A stretch of DNA of 64,000 nt, taken from NCBI RefSeq assembly GCF_020509005.1, contig NC_063016.1, positions 3,906,001 to 3,970,000 of the forward strand, given 5' to 3'. The notes under the pieces are model-generated. The model searched no databases and was not told the origin of the DNA. It was given only the letters and a program-made list of their open reading frames with translations. Source of the stretch: Fulvia fulva (lineage: Eukaryota > Ascomycota > Dothideomycetes > Mycosphaerellales > Mycosphaerellaceae). The translations under genes were made by a program, and so were the position numbers. Below, piece after piece: positions 43,127-53,265 of this stretch (its first letter is position 1; the number at the start of each line of letters is the position of its first letter).

Positions 43127-46100
43127 GTGAACGCCGCTGCCTTCACCACTGCTGCTAAGCAGCCCAAAGCTCAAGTCTTCGCCGCCTCTCTCCGCGATAT
43201 CGACATCGCCCTCGAGAAGCTCGACAAGAAGCGTACACCTACCGACCCTGCTACGAAGGTCCCTCCTTGGGCACACCACATCCTCCACGTATTCGATGCT
43301 AAAGCCGCAGACGAGCTGCCTCCTCATCGCCCTCACGACCACAAGATTGAGCTAGAAGAAGGTGCAGAGACACCGTTCGGACCGTTATATTCCATGTCCC
43401 GAGAAGAGCTTATCGTCCTCAAGAGATACCTCGAAGAGAACCTAAAGAAGGGGTTCATTCGAGCGAGCCGTTCCAGCGCTAGCAGTCCCGTCATGTTCGT
43501 CAAGAAGCCCGGCGGTGGTCTACGCTTCTGCGTAGACTACCGAGGCTTGAACGCTGTTACAAAGAAGAACCGCTACCCAATACCGTTGATTCAGGAGACG
43601 CTCGAGCGCCTCTCTAAGGCCAAGTACTTCACCAAGCTCGATGTCATCGCTGCGTTCAACAAGTTACGAATGGCAGAAGGACACGAGTATCTCACAGCCT
43701 TCCGTACTCGCTACGGGCTGTTCGAGTCGCTCGTTATGCCCTTCGGCGTTTGTAACGGGCCTAGTACCTTCCAGAACTTCATTAACGACATCCTTCAGGA
43801 GTTCCTCGATCAGTTCTGCACTGCCTACATCGACGACATCCTAGTCTATAGCGAGACCAAGGAGGAGCACCGCGAGCACGTCTGTAAGGTCCTTCAGAAG
43901 CTCGCAGACGCCGGCTTGCAGCTCGACATCGACAAGTGCGAGTTTGAGAAGACCGAAGTCAAGTTCCTTGGTTTGATCATTACCGCAGACGGCATCAAGA
44001 TGGACCAAGAGAAGATCGACGCTATCGTCGAATGGGATGCTCCTACGAACGTCAAAGAGGTCCAGGGTTTCCTAGGCTTTGCCAACTTCTACCGCCGCTT
44101 CATCCACGCATTTTCGGGCGTGGTACGCCCTTTGACGAAGCTCACGCGCAAGGGTGAGAAGTTCGCCTGGACCGACGAATGCCAGGAGGCTTTTGACTTG
44201 CTCAAAGCGAAGTTTGTTAAGAACCCGCTTCTACGGCACTTCGATTTCGAACTGGAGACCCGTGTAGAGACCGACGCATCCGACGGCGTGGTGGGCGGTG
44301 TCCTGCTACAACGCCGCTCGCCTGAATCCCCCTGGTTACCTGTCGCCTTCCTCTCCAAGAAGATGACCGCTACGGAGTGTAACTACGAGATCTACGACAA
44401 GGAGCTTCTCGCCATCGTCAAAGCTTTCGAAGAGTGGCGCCCCGAGCTCGAAGGCTCTGCTATGCCCGTCCAAGTAAGCTCCGACCATAAGAACCTCGTC
44501 TACTTTATGAAGAGCAAGCTGCTCAATCGTCGCCAGGCCCGCTGGAGCGAGTTCCTCTCCCGGTTCAACTTCGTGATCTCGTACACGCCCGGCAAGGCCA
44601 ACTCGATGGCCGACGCCCTTACCCGCCGCCCTGGTGACTCTCCAGTTGATCGAAGAGGGGGCCGGCAAATCGCAGGGCAACAAGTCATCAAAGAGCACAA
44701 CCTCTCTTCCGAGCTTCGAGAGTACCTATCGAACGGCCAGCCTACGCTCGCCGCTTCCTTTGCTACTCTCGTGCTCGCTCCTGCCTACCTTGACGAGAGT
44801 GACGATGAATCCGAGCCTGAAGAATACGCCTCGGACGCTGAGGACTTGAACGACGATGAAGAGGGCTCAGTAACGACCGACGGCTCATCCGAATCAGACT
44901 TTGAGGGGTTTGATAATGAGGAGCAGCCCGAAGGCATTATGGCACGAGTACGAACAGCGTACGATGCCGACATAGACGCCCAAGAGTTAGTTCAGGCCCT
45001 TGGATCTGGCGCGAGGACATTCCCGGGCTTCTCGCTGTCCGAGTGCGAGCTCCAGGAAGGTGTCGTCTACTTCCGTAAGAAGCTTTACGTACCGCAGCCC
45101 GAAGGCTCTAATATCCGAGCTGAGATTCTTCAAATCATCCACGACTCCGCCTCTGGGGGTCACCCAGGCGTAGCCAAGACCCACAAGCTCCTCGCTAGGT
45201 GTTACTGGTGGCCGCATTCCTGGAAGGACGTCCGCCGCTACGTGCTGAACTGCGCTACTTGCCGAAGAGCCAAAGCTAACCGCCACCGTCCCCACGGTCT
45301 CTTGCACCCTCTCCCGGCTCCTGATCGTCCGTGGAAGCACATCACTATGGACTTTATCACCGATCTTCCTCACGGCAAGACCTTTAGCGGCGTGAAAGCA
45401 AAGGCCCTTCTAGTGATCGTGGACCGTCACTCCAAGGACCGGTACATGATCCCGTGCTGGAGCATGACCGCAAAGGAGACTGCTCGCTTGTTCTACGAAT
45501 TCGTCTGGCGCTTTCAAGGCCTCCCGGATAGCATCACCTCTGACAGAGGCACCCAGTTCATCTCGCACTTCTGGAAGCGTCTGTGTGCTATCCTGGGCAT
45601 CAAGCATAACCTCTCGACCAGTTTTCAGCCACAGACCGACGGCCAGACCGAAATTACGAACGCTATCCTCGAGCAGGTCCTTCGTTGCTTCGTCGACTAC
45701 CACCAGAAGGATTGGCCTCAGCATATCCCTGCGGTGGAGTTCGCTACTCGTAACTGGGACTCGGAGACTACTGGCTACTCCCCCTTCTATACTACGAGAG
45801 GTTACCACCCTCGTACAGGCATGGAACCAGAAGAACCTCTCCCGCCTACCGAAGACGCAAACGAGCAAGCAGCAGACGCGTTCGCTACTATGCTCTCACA
45901 GATCCATGAAGAAGTTCACGACGAGATGGTGTACGCACAAGCAATCTACGAGGATCAAGCCAATCGTCGTCGCCAGCCAGCTCCCGACTACCAAGTAGGC
46001 GATATGGTCTACCTCAACTCTAAGAACATCAAGACGGACCGCCCCTCCAAGAAGCTGAACTGGAAGAACCTAGGTCCTTTTGAGATCACCGAGCGTATCA

Positions 46101-46819
46101 GTTCACACGCCTACCGTCTAGCTCTTCCTGCGAACATAAAGATCCACGACGTCTTCCATCCCGTACGCCTTCGGCCGTCGGCTGAGGACCCATTCCCGAA
46201 CCAAAACCAAGACATGCCAGGTCCTCCCGATGAAGTAGAAGTCGACGAGCCTATTAACCTACCTTCTGACGACTATGCCGTCCGCAAGATCCGGGGAATC
46301 CGCGCAGAGCCTAACGACGTTGAAGGACTACCGCCGATCAAGTATGAAGTCGAATGGCAAGGTTGCCCTAAGTGGGATACCTCATGGGAACCTATCCAAC
46401 ATATCATCTTCAATCGTCAAGCAATCGAAGAATACCACGCCCGCGCAGACGGCCCAGAAGTCAACATCGGCAGGCTCTTCGAATCTGAGCTCTTCGACGG
46501 GGCTTACCAATGGTGTATCGACCATGACATCAGGCCTAGGCCTGGTACTGAAGCTGAACATCCTCGATATGTGGAACTACTACGGCTTCGTAGGAACTCA
46601 GCTTTGTTCGGGGGGGCTACTGTCATGGTCTCCCCACAGAGTGTACAGAAGGTGGGGACAGAAGAGCCTCAGAGCGCTCAGAAGTCGTCAAGAAGTGACA
46701 GTCCAGCTTGGTGTGTGAGCGCCAAGAATCACATGCCCCGCAACATTCACTACGGGACCCAGCCCTCCAAATTCACCCCTCTACCAAACCTTGAAGCACG
46801 TGGAAGACTCGGAACGTAG
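43127..46819 (+). CDS. gypsy-C Pol: RT, RNase H, integrase and chromodomain
   Basis: 1230 codons in the protease frame. [35 protein letters not shown] and active site YIDDILVYS (about 43825-43851). RNase [31 protein letters not shown] and SSDHKNL. A strongly acidic linker (about 44790-44940) follows. Integrase: HHCC zinc domain ending CATCRRAK, core ITMDFITDL, SDRGTQFISHFW and TDGQTEITNAILEQ (D, D, E present), then LGPFEITERISSHAYRLALP. Chromodomain: YEVEWQGCPKWDTSWEPIQHI (about 46340-46400). The frame has no stop before the 3' LTR and runs about 66 codons into it. All catalytic residues are intact; only the upstream TAG questions its expression. Confidence 0.93.
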   Translation: MNAAAFTTAAKQPKAQVFAASLRDIDIALEKLDKKRTPTDPATKVPPWAHHILHVFDAKAADELPPHRPHDHKIELEEGAETPFGPLYSMSREELIVLKRYLEENLKKGFIRASRSSASSPVMFVKKPGGGLRFCVDYRGLNAVTKKNRYPIPLIQETLERLSKAKYFTKLDVIAAFNKLRMAEGHEYLTAFRTRYGLFESLVMPFGVCNGPSTFQNFINDILQEFLDQFCTAYIDDILVYSETKEEHREHVCKVLQKLADAGLQLDIDKCEFEKTEVKFLGLIITADGIKMDQEKIDAIVEWDAPTNVKEVQGFLGFANFYRRFIHAFSGVVRPLTKLTRKGEKFAWTDECQEAFDLLKAKFVKNPLLRHFDFELETRVETDASDGVVGGVLLQRRSPESPWLPVAFLSKKMTATECNYEIYDKELLAIVKAFEEWRPELEGSAMPVQVSSDHKNLVYFMKSKLLNRRQARWSEFLSRFNFVISYTPGKANSMADALTRRPGDSPVDRRGGRQIAGQQVIKEHNLSSELREYLSNGQPTLAASFATLVLAPAYLDESDDESEPEEYASDAEDLNDDEEGSVTTDGSSESDFEGFDNEEQPEGIMARVRTAYDADIDAQELVQALGSGARTFPGFSLSECELQEGVVYFRKKLYVPQPEGSNIRAEILQIIHDSASGGHPGVAKTHKLLARCYWWPHSWKDVRRYVLNCATCRRAKANRHRPHGLLHPLPAPDRPWKHITMDFITDLPHGKTFSGVKAKALLVIVDRHSKDRYMIPCWSMTAKETARLFYEFVWRFQGLPDSITSDRGTQFISHFWKRLCAILGIKHNLSTSFQPQTDGQTEITNAILEQVLRCFVDYHQKDWPQHIPAVEFATRNWDSETTGYSPFYTTRGYHPRTGMEPEEPLPPTEDANEQAADAFATMLSQIHEEVHDEMVYAQAIYEDQANRRRQPAPDYQVGDMVYLNSKNIKTDRPSKKLNWKNLGPFEITERISSHAYRLALPANIKIHDVFHPVRLRPSAEDPFPNQNQDMPGPPDEVEVDEPINLPSDDYAVRKIRGIRAEPNDVEGLPPIKYEVEWQGCPKWDTSWEPIQHIIFNRQAIEEYHARADGPEVNIGRLFESELFDGAYQWCIDHDIRPRPGTEAEHPRYVELLRLRRNSALFGGATVMVSPQSVQKVGTEEPQSAQKSSRSDSPAWCVSAKNHMPRNIHYGTQPSKFTPLPNLEARGRLGT
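46609..46620 (+). promoter_or_regulatory. Polypurine tract of gypsy-C
   Basis: CGGGGGGGCTAC directly abuts the 3' LTR and is at the same time coding sequence of Pol (FGGAT). Confidence 0.7.
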
Positions 46820-47064
46820 GGCAGGTTGGAATAAGGTTTTGAGCAAAGCTGCTGAGCGCGGCTTCGCACGGGTTAGCCCTGTTGATGCGGGGGACACGCA
46901 CTCGCGAGGGTCGCGTATAAATATCTGGCCTTCCCCAGGCCTCTCTTGCTTTCTTCGTCTTTTGTTTTGTGTAGCAATCATACTATACCCTTTTGCATCT
47001 GCACTTCGCACCTGCATTCTCGCTTTCACCCTTGCATCTCACAGGCTAGGCTCTCGCCCTAACA
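46621..47064 (+). repeat. gypsy-C 3' LTR (444 bp)
   Basis: Differs from the 5' LTR by one extra G and two or three C/T changes. The Pol frame enters it and stops at 46817-46819. Confidence 0.93.
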
Positions 47065-47099
47065 GTAGGCGAGCTTACTAAGAAGAGTCGCTCTCCGGA

Positions 47100-50000
47100 C
47101 ATCGCGTTCGTATCGACTAACTACTTATTCTAAGAGACCCGTAGTGTCTTAGAAACCCCCCTCTACTAAGAGAGTTACGCTATAGTGTCTTAGTACTAAT
47201 ACGATCCTTACCGACCGACTTTCCTCCTCTTCCCGGCGGAAAGCCATCCTCTCCGCTATTAACCTCGCGTTCGGTTTATCCTATTTCGATCCGATCGCGT
47301 ACGACCGAATATATCCTTCTCCCTAAGGCTAGCTAACCTATCCCTTAGCTTATAAAAATAGAGAACGAGACTAGGTTTATAAGAAAGAGAGTAGTACCTA
47401 TTCTAATAAGAGAGAACTACGAAACATAGTTCAAGCTAATAAGAATACACCTAGTATTAAAGTAGGTTAACAAGGTCCTCGAAGACATTATTACGGACAT
47501 TCCCGCTATAACTCTATCTATAGCAACACCCTCTATATTATCGGAGTCATCCCTTCCTTTAGACTAAGCGATAAGGAAGGTATCGTATAGACGGTATAAT
47601 ATAACGGCCCTATATAAGATGTATATCTGTCTGTCGATAGTTAACTAAGAGACAATATACGAGATCCGGTATACGAAGGAGTTATAGGAATAGGCTAAAG
47701 CTAAATATAAGAGAAGACTTCTCGCTACTAGAAGAAGTTTGCTTTAGCAATACACCAATTTCGTAATAATAGAGGACTAGTCAATAGATAACGCCTAGTA
47801 GGAGCTTAGCTTAATTATAAGGAGGGCTGTTTTAATCTCGCCTTAGTTCTAAGACATTAAGACTAAGGACAGAAAGATCTAGTAACTCTTAGTAGCTCTA
47901 CTAGACTCATTTAGCTCAATTTGCGATACAATTGATGCTTAGGTGAATCTCTTACCACAAGACATTCTTACAATTCTTAGGGAGAAGCAAGAATTAATGA
48001 TTTATTAAGGGATAGCTATGTTTGCTAAGAAGAGTTTCTAGGGCAAGCTTACGTACTATCTCTATAATAGTGACCATTTTATAAGTAAGTACCTATACCT
48101 TTCTATAGCTTAGTAGGCTATTAGGAATAAGGACAAACTAGCTAGGGTTACCTACCCTACTAAGTGACAACCGTTACTACCTCGTAGGAGGTCATTATTA
48201 CTAAACCTTCGTAATGTCCTTAAGGTAATAACGGACCTTATAAAGTAGATAAAGGAGAGCCGTAAGCTAAAGGCCTCCTCTAGTAAGCCTATAAGGGCCT
48301 ATACGACCTAGGAAGACGTATTAGACTCTAAGATACTATTAGAAGATAATAATGTTAATGAGGTTGCCTATTCTACTATAGAAGCTAAGGGTAAGTACCC
48401 CTCGTCCGAGTGGTTACTTAACTCTTGTGCTTTATTATATATAACTGACTAAGATTCACTATTTAGAATACTAAGGCCTCTTTAAAAGAGGAAGTAGATC
48501 AAGGTTAGGGGTGGCTATCTATAAGCTATATATATAGGAAGTGTAGTAATAGGTAGTCCTTCTAGAAAGCAAATTGTCTTAGAAAATGTCCTGTTTGTTC
48601 CTGGCCTTAGAGTTAGTCTTGTTTCGTAGAATTAGTTTAGCTAATAGTTTACTATCTGACTACCTAGTTTCACCCTAAAATCCTTGTCTAGTAAACCCGT
48701 TGTCTGGACCAAACTTCGAGGGGGAGTACCGTTTATCTACTCGATCTCGGAAATTCTTAAGCTATAGTATACTAGTATACTCTCTTAAGAACGTAACGGT
48801 ACCGCTATAGCTAACACTAAGTCCGAAGATCAGTAGGAGCTATAGTATAGAAGATATATATACCTTAGTAAGGGACTGCTAAGAAACCTTTAAAGAGTTA
48901 CTACTAAGAAAGATCCTATCCCTATTCCTTCTAAACACCTAAGTTATAAGGTATGCTCCCTTACTAATATAAGGAAGTTTAAGGGACCTACTATAGAGAG
49001 AAAAGGAGAAAGGCTAGCCCTTGTCTCTATTAATATCTATAGGCCTTTTTAGGGCGTAGTCTCTAGACTAGGATATAAATATTGGCTTAAGATTATCGAT
49101 AATTTCTCTAGGAAGAAGTAGGTAATCCCTTAAAAGGCTAGGAGCGACGCTCCTATAGCCCTACGGGATTAGAAGGTCTAGGTAGAATAGTAGTTAAGGT
49201 GCTTTCTATCTACGATCCGTAGTAATAGTATAAAGGAAATTCTCGCCTTACTAAAAGAGTAGGAGAAGGAGTTTAGTACTTAGATAGACACAACTAATGC
49301 CTATAACTCCCTTTAAAATAGACCTATAGAAAGGTCAATTTAAGCCTTAAGAACATAGTCCGGGCTATACTTAAAGACTCTAGTATACTAGTTGAGTTCT
49401 AGCTAGAAGCTTTATAAGTATAGACTATAATTAGAAACAGACTGCCTAATAGTCCGATCGTTAATAGTATTACTCTTTTACTAGAAGAAGCCTTTACTAG
49501 CTAAGTACCGTCAGTCGACCATTTCCGCGTCTAGGGATACAAAGCTATAGTCTATATAGACCTAATAGCCTAACCTTAAGGCTTAAGGAGAGATAAGTTA
49601 ACAAACCGAGGAAAAGAAGCCGTGTTTATAGGCTACTTAGAAAACACTACAAAACAATAGCTATTCTAGGATCCCGACATAAAAGCTATAAAAGCGTATA
49701 GTCACGTCGACTAGTTTAAGAATAAGAAGGGGGGAGATATAGATCTTAGTATCACCTTTACTAACTAGCCGAGTCGAGCGCTATAGCGTAATCCTATTAG
49801 GAGGAAGCCCTTTAGGGCGAAACTTTCCGATAGGGGATTATTAGAGACACCGTTACAAAGGCTAGGAGAAAATATTAAGGCGGTTTTAATACTATCGAAG
49901 GCCGATAACGGTGGATCTATACAGAACCTACCTAAGTCATTAATACTATAGTAACCGCTATTTATATAACTTCCCCCTCCCCTAAAGGACATTAGGGAAT

Positions 50001-51918
50001 ACTAGAAGTTTAGAGATTAGAGTACTCTAATAAAAGAAAAAGAAGATGTTGTTTAGTTCGACCTATCTAAACACCTAGCGCCACCTTAGGTTATAGGCAA
50101 TAAGAGGTTAAGGGGGGACGGAGATAATAACTCTAAAGAGTATAAGGCTAAACACTATAAGGCTCTTATCGCCTAGATGTTCTATCTAGACCCTATAATA
50201 CGCTAGGTAGAGGAGATTCTAAACGACGTAGAAGAATATACATTTGCTGCTATTAGGTAGGCTATAGCCTATTAGTAGGAAGTGCTAATCCTAAAGTCCT
50301 ATAAGGTAGCCGTAGGAGACCCCGAATAGGGACATATATAGAGAGAGGTAATCGAGAACGAAGTTATTACCTTAGTAAGCAATAATACCTAGGAAGCAGT
50401 TATACCGCTAAAGGGTACGAATCTAATTACTTCTAGGTAGGTCTTGAATATAGAAAGAATCATTAGTAGAGCTATTAAGAAGTTCAAGGTAAGACTAGTT
50501 ATAAGAGGGTTTTTATAGAAAAATAGGGTTAACTTCGAAGAGACCTTTATACCTACTATTAGACATAATACTCTCCGAGTATTTATAGTAGTAGTATATA
50601 AGAGAGATCTCGAAATATACCTAGTAGATGTAAATAATGCTTTTACCTAAAGTAGCCTTCTTAAAGACATCTATATAATCCTACTCCTAGGAGTTAAAGC
50701 ACCTCTAAACATAGTGTTCAAGGTCCTACAAAGCCTTTATAGGCTTAAGTAAGCAGCTAGAGACTAGAATAAGCTCTATATTACGAAGCTAGAGAAGATT
50801 AGATTTACCTAGTCCTAGGTAGATCTATACTTACTTGTCTATACGGATAGAGACCTTATAGTCCTTACCTATATAGATAATATACCTATTATAGCTCCGA
50901 AGCTATTATATATTTAGTAGTTTAAGGCTGAGCTTAGAAAAGTGTTTAAGATTAAAGATCTTAGTGAACCTATAAAGATCCTTAGAATAAGAATTATAAG
51001 AGACAGGTCCTAAGGCACTTTGAAGCTTAATTAAGGACACTATGTCTACGCTAACTTAGCTAAGATAAACATAGCTAGAGAGAAGGCTACGCTAACCTAC
51101 TTACCTATAGAGAGCTACGAGCATTTAGTACCTACGGCTCCTATAGATAAGAGGTGTAACAAACAGGATTACTAGAGCTATAATAGTACCTAGATATAGC
51201 CAATAATAATGACAAGGCTAGACTTAGTATTCCCCCTTAGAAGAATTAGCTTATATATTACTGATCCCTCGTAGTAGTATATAAAGGCTTTAAAGAAGCT
51301 CTCCCGATACCTACGGTCGTACCTAGACCTAGCTCTTATATATAGGAAGGGAGGGGGCAATCTCTAGGGATACTCGGACTCTAACTACGCTATAGACAAA
51401 GTGGATAGAGTCTCTATTCTAGGATACGTATAGTTCCTTTATAGATCACCTATGTCCTAGATAAGTAGGAAGTACAAGTCTATTATAACATTAATAATAG
51501 AAGCTAAGTTTATAGCTATAAACGTAGCCGTAAAGTAGTTACAATTTCTTGCTACTATCCTTAGGGAAATGGGGTGCCTAGAACTAGTAGGAAAGAGCTC
51601 TTTCTAGCCGAGTATAAGGGTAAGTAAGGGCACTGTTAACGAGCTAAGGCTAGTTAAGCTTATAGGTAATAACTAAGCCGCTTTGACACTTATTAAAGAT
51701 GCCTATATATATAAAAGGTCAAAGCATATTGATGTTATATATAACTATATTAGACATCTCTAGTAGTAGAAGAAGATTGTAGTAGACTACTACTATATAA
51801 AGGTTATAGCTACTAATAGGTTAATAAAGCCCCTTAGTAGCTAGTAGTTCTAAAACTTTATAAGGTAGCTCTAGCTTACGTAAAGGGATTGTAGAAGACT
51901 ATATAGCCTAAGTAGGAG
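47100..51918 (+). pseudogene. copia-R gag-pol, RIP-destroyed
   Basis: The reading frame is recognisable by comparison with copia-Y: protease near 48410-48450 (LLNSCALLYITD), integrase YKAIVYIDLIA near 49540, an RT active-site region near 50870, and RNase H near 51480. Stops occur about every few dozen codons. An antisense open frame at 49765-49992 mirrors the one at 19491-19718 and is not a gene. Confidence 0.75.
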
Positions 51919-52152
51919 TGTTAAGAACATATAGGCCGTAAGACAAGTATATAGGTGTAGGTGTTTTATATAACTAGATCACGTAACTAGGGCTTACTAG
52001 CCTATAGGCTAGTAAACATCCGGACACCTAGTATCTACCTACACTAACACTAGCGATACTATATATAGATATATACTATCCTATTAGACCCTTCTTCGTC
52101 TTTCATATAATCCGCCGTCTTCTACTACTACGTAACTCGTACCTATTTAATA
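51919..52152 (+). repeat. copia-R 3' LTR, plus orientation
   Basis: TGTTAAGAACATATAGGCCG... to ...CTATTTAATA, the reverse complement of the LTRs at 17330 and 28247. Confidence 0.85.
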
Positions 52153-52746
52153 GAGTAGTAGTTATAGCGGCTCTCGTTACGTCGCTAGTCGTAGTAACCT
52201 TCTCGGGGTATCGGTTATATAGTAATCTTCGTCGTCTTCCGAATCGCTTACTAAGGGTAAGCGATAGGTAGACAGATGCTTATTAGTGATTTATATTACG
52301 AATTACGTAACGATATTAAGATTATATAGTTTTAAGATCGTCTACTATTAATACTTCACTCTCTCGTTATCTACCCTAGCCGGTATATCCTAGCTATAAA
52401 GCGTTAGGCTATTAGGCTTCGTCCCTTAGAGTCTAGGGCGGAATATAATCTTGAAGTTAAACTACGAGAGGAATTCTACCTAGCGCGCTTAACGTTAATT
52501 TAGCTACTTAGTTATTATAGAGTACTCGAGGTTACGATAGTCTATTAGGACCCGTACTAGCTTATCGTCTATAGCTCCGATTAACTCCGGTGACTATTCT
52601 TCGAAAGCCTTAACGATAGCTAATAGCTCCTTATTATAGATATTATAGTTATACTCCTATAGGCCAAGCTTCTTCGAGTAGAACGTAATAGGGCGTAGGA
52701 CTCTATTAATTAGTTACGACAAGACTCCTACGTTAACCTAGTCGCT
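52153..52746 (-). pseudogene. RNase H part of a third Ty3/gypsy family (gypsy-D), RIP-destroyed
   Basis: Read leftward, 52740-52310 gives RPITFYSKKLG and [14 protein letters not shown], a Ty3-type RNase H. Its upstream half lies beyond the inserted gypsy-C copy, at 59036 onward: joining them at the TCGCT duplication restores EIDLSD...VNVGVLS. The left end, about 52153-52300, is unassigned. Confidence 0.7.
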
Positions 52747-53265
52747 TGTTAGGGCGAGAGCCTAGCCTATAAGATATAAGGGTGAATGCGAGAATGTAGG
52801 TACGAAGTGTAGATATAAAGGGTATAGTATAATTGCTACATAAAACGAAAGACGAAGAAAGTAAGAGAGGCCTAGGGAAGGCTAGATATTTATACGCGAC
52901 CCTCGCGAGTGCGTGTCCCCGTATTAATAGGGCTAACCCGTGCGAAGCCGCGCTTAGTAGCTTTACTCAAAACCTTATTCCAACCTGCCCTACGTTCCGA
53001 GTCTTCTACGTGCTTCTTCTAGGGTCTAGCGTAGTCGCGGGTGCTCGCGGGAGTACCGTGAGTCACCTAGTCACGAGCCGAAGTGAATCTATTAAGGTTT
53101 AGTAGAGGGGTAAATTTAGAGGGCTAGATCCCGTAGTGAATGTTACGGGGTATATAATTCTTAGCGCTTATATACTAAGCTAGACTGTCACTTCTTAACG
53201 ACTTCTAAGTACTCTAAGGCTCTTCTGTCCCTACCTTCTATATACTCTATAGGGAGACTATAACA
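52747..53265 (-). repeat. 3' LTR (519 bp) of the old gypsy-C copy
   Basis: Contains the extra segment 53017-53092, with GAGTCACCTAGTCACGAG, absent from the intact copy's LTRs. An open frame on the plus strand here (52833-53102) recurs in each LTR and has no protein support. Confidence 0.9.

Larger units (their letters stand above)
40927..47064 (+). mobile_element. Nearly intact Ty3/gypsy chromovirus (gypsy-C)
   Basis: LTRs 40927-41369 (443 bp) and 46621-47064 (444 bp) differ at only a few sites. The interior encodes Gag, protease, RT, RNase H, integrase and chromodomain in order. There is a TATA box in the LTR, a polypurine tract GGGGGGGCTAC before the 3' LTR and a putative self-priming site after the 5' LTR. 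Flanking 5-mers are TTAGG and GTAGG, not identical. An older RIP-mutated copy lies inverted at 52747-59035. Little RIP is visible, so it is the best candidate here for a recently active element. Confidence 0.93.
47065..52152 (+). mobile_element. RIP-mutated copia-R, plus orientation, lacking its 5' LTR
   Basis: It begins abruptly in the copia-R leader (GTAGGCGAGCTTACTAAG, which matches the reverse complement of about 28027-28044) right after gypsy-C, and ends in an intact-length LTR (51919-52152). The order is leader and gag (47100-48300), protease near 48420, integrase (49000-49600), RT and RNase H (50100-51900), all riddled with TAG/TAA. It is an inverted partner of 17330-28481 without the nested copia-Y. 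The 5' LTR and first roughly 200 bp are missing. Confidence 0.85.

Noticed and set aside
52833..53102. Repeated open frame in gypsy-C LTRs (also near 41079-41282, 46781-47029 and 58603-58872)
   Set aside because: It is antisense LTR sequence; it varies in length between copies and covers the promoter, with no sign of protein conservation.
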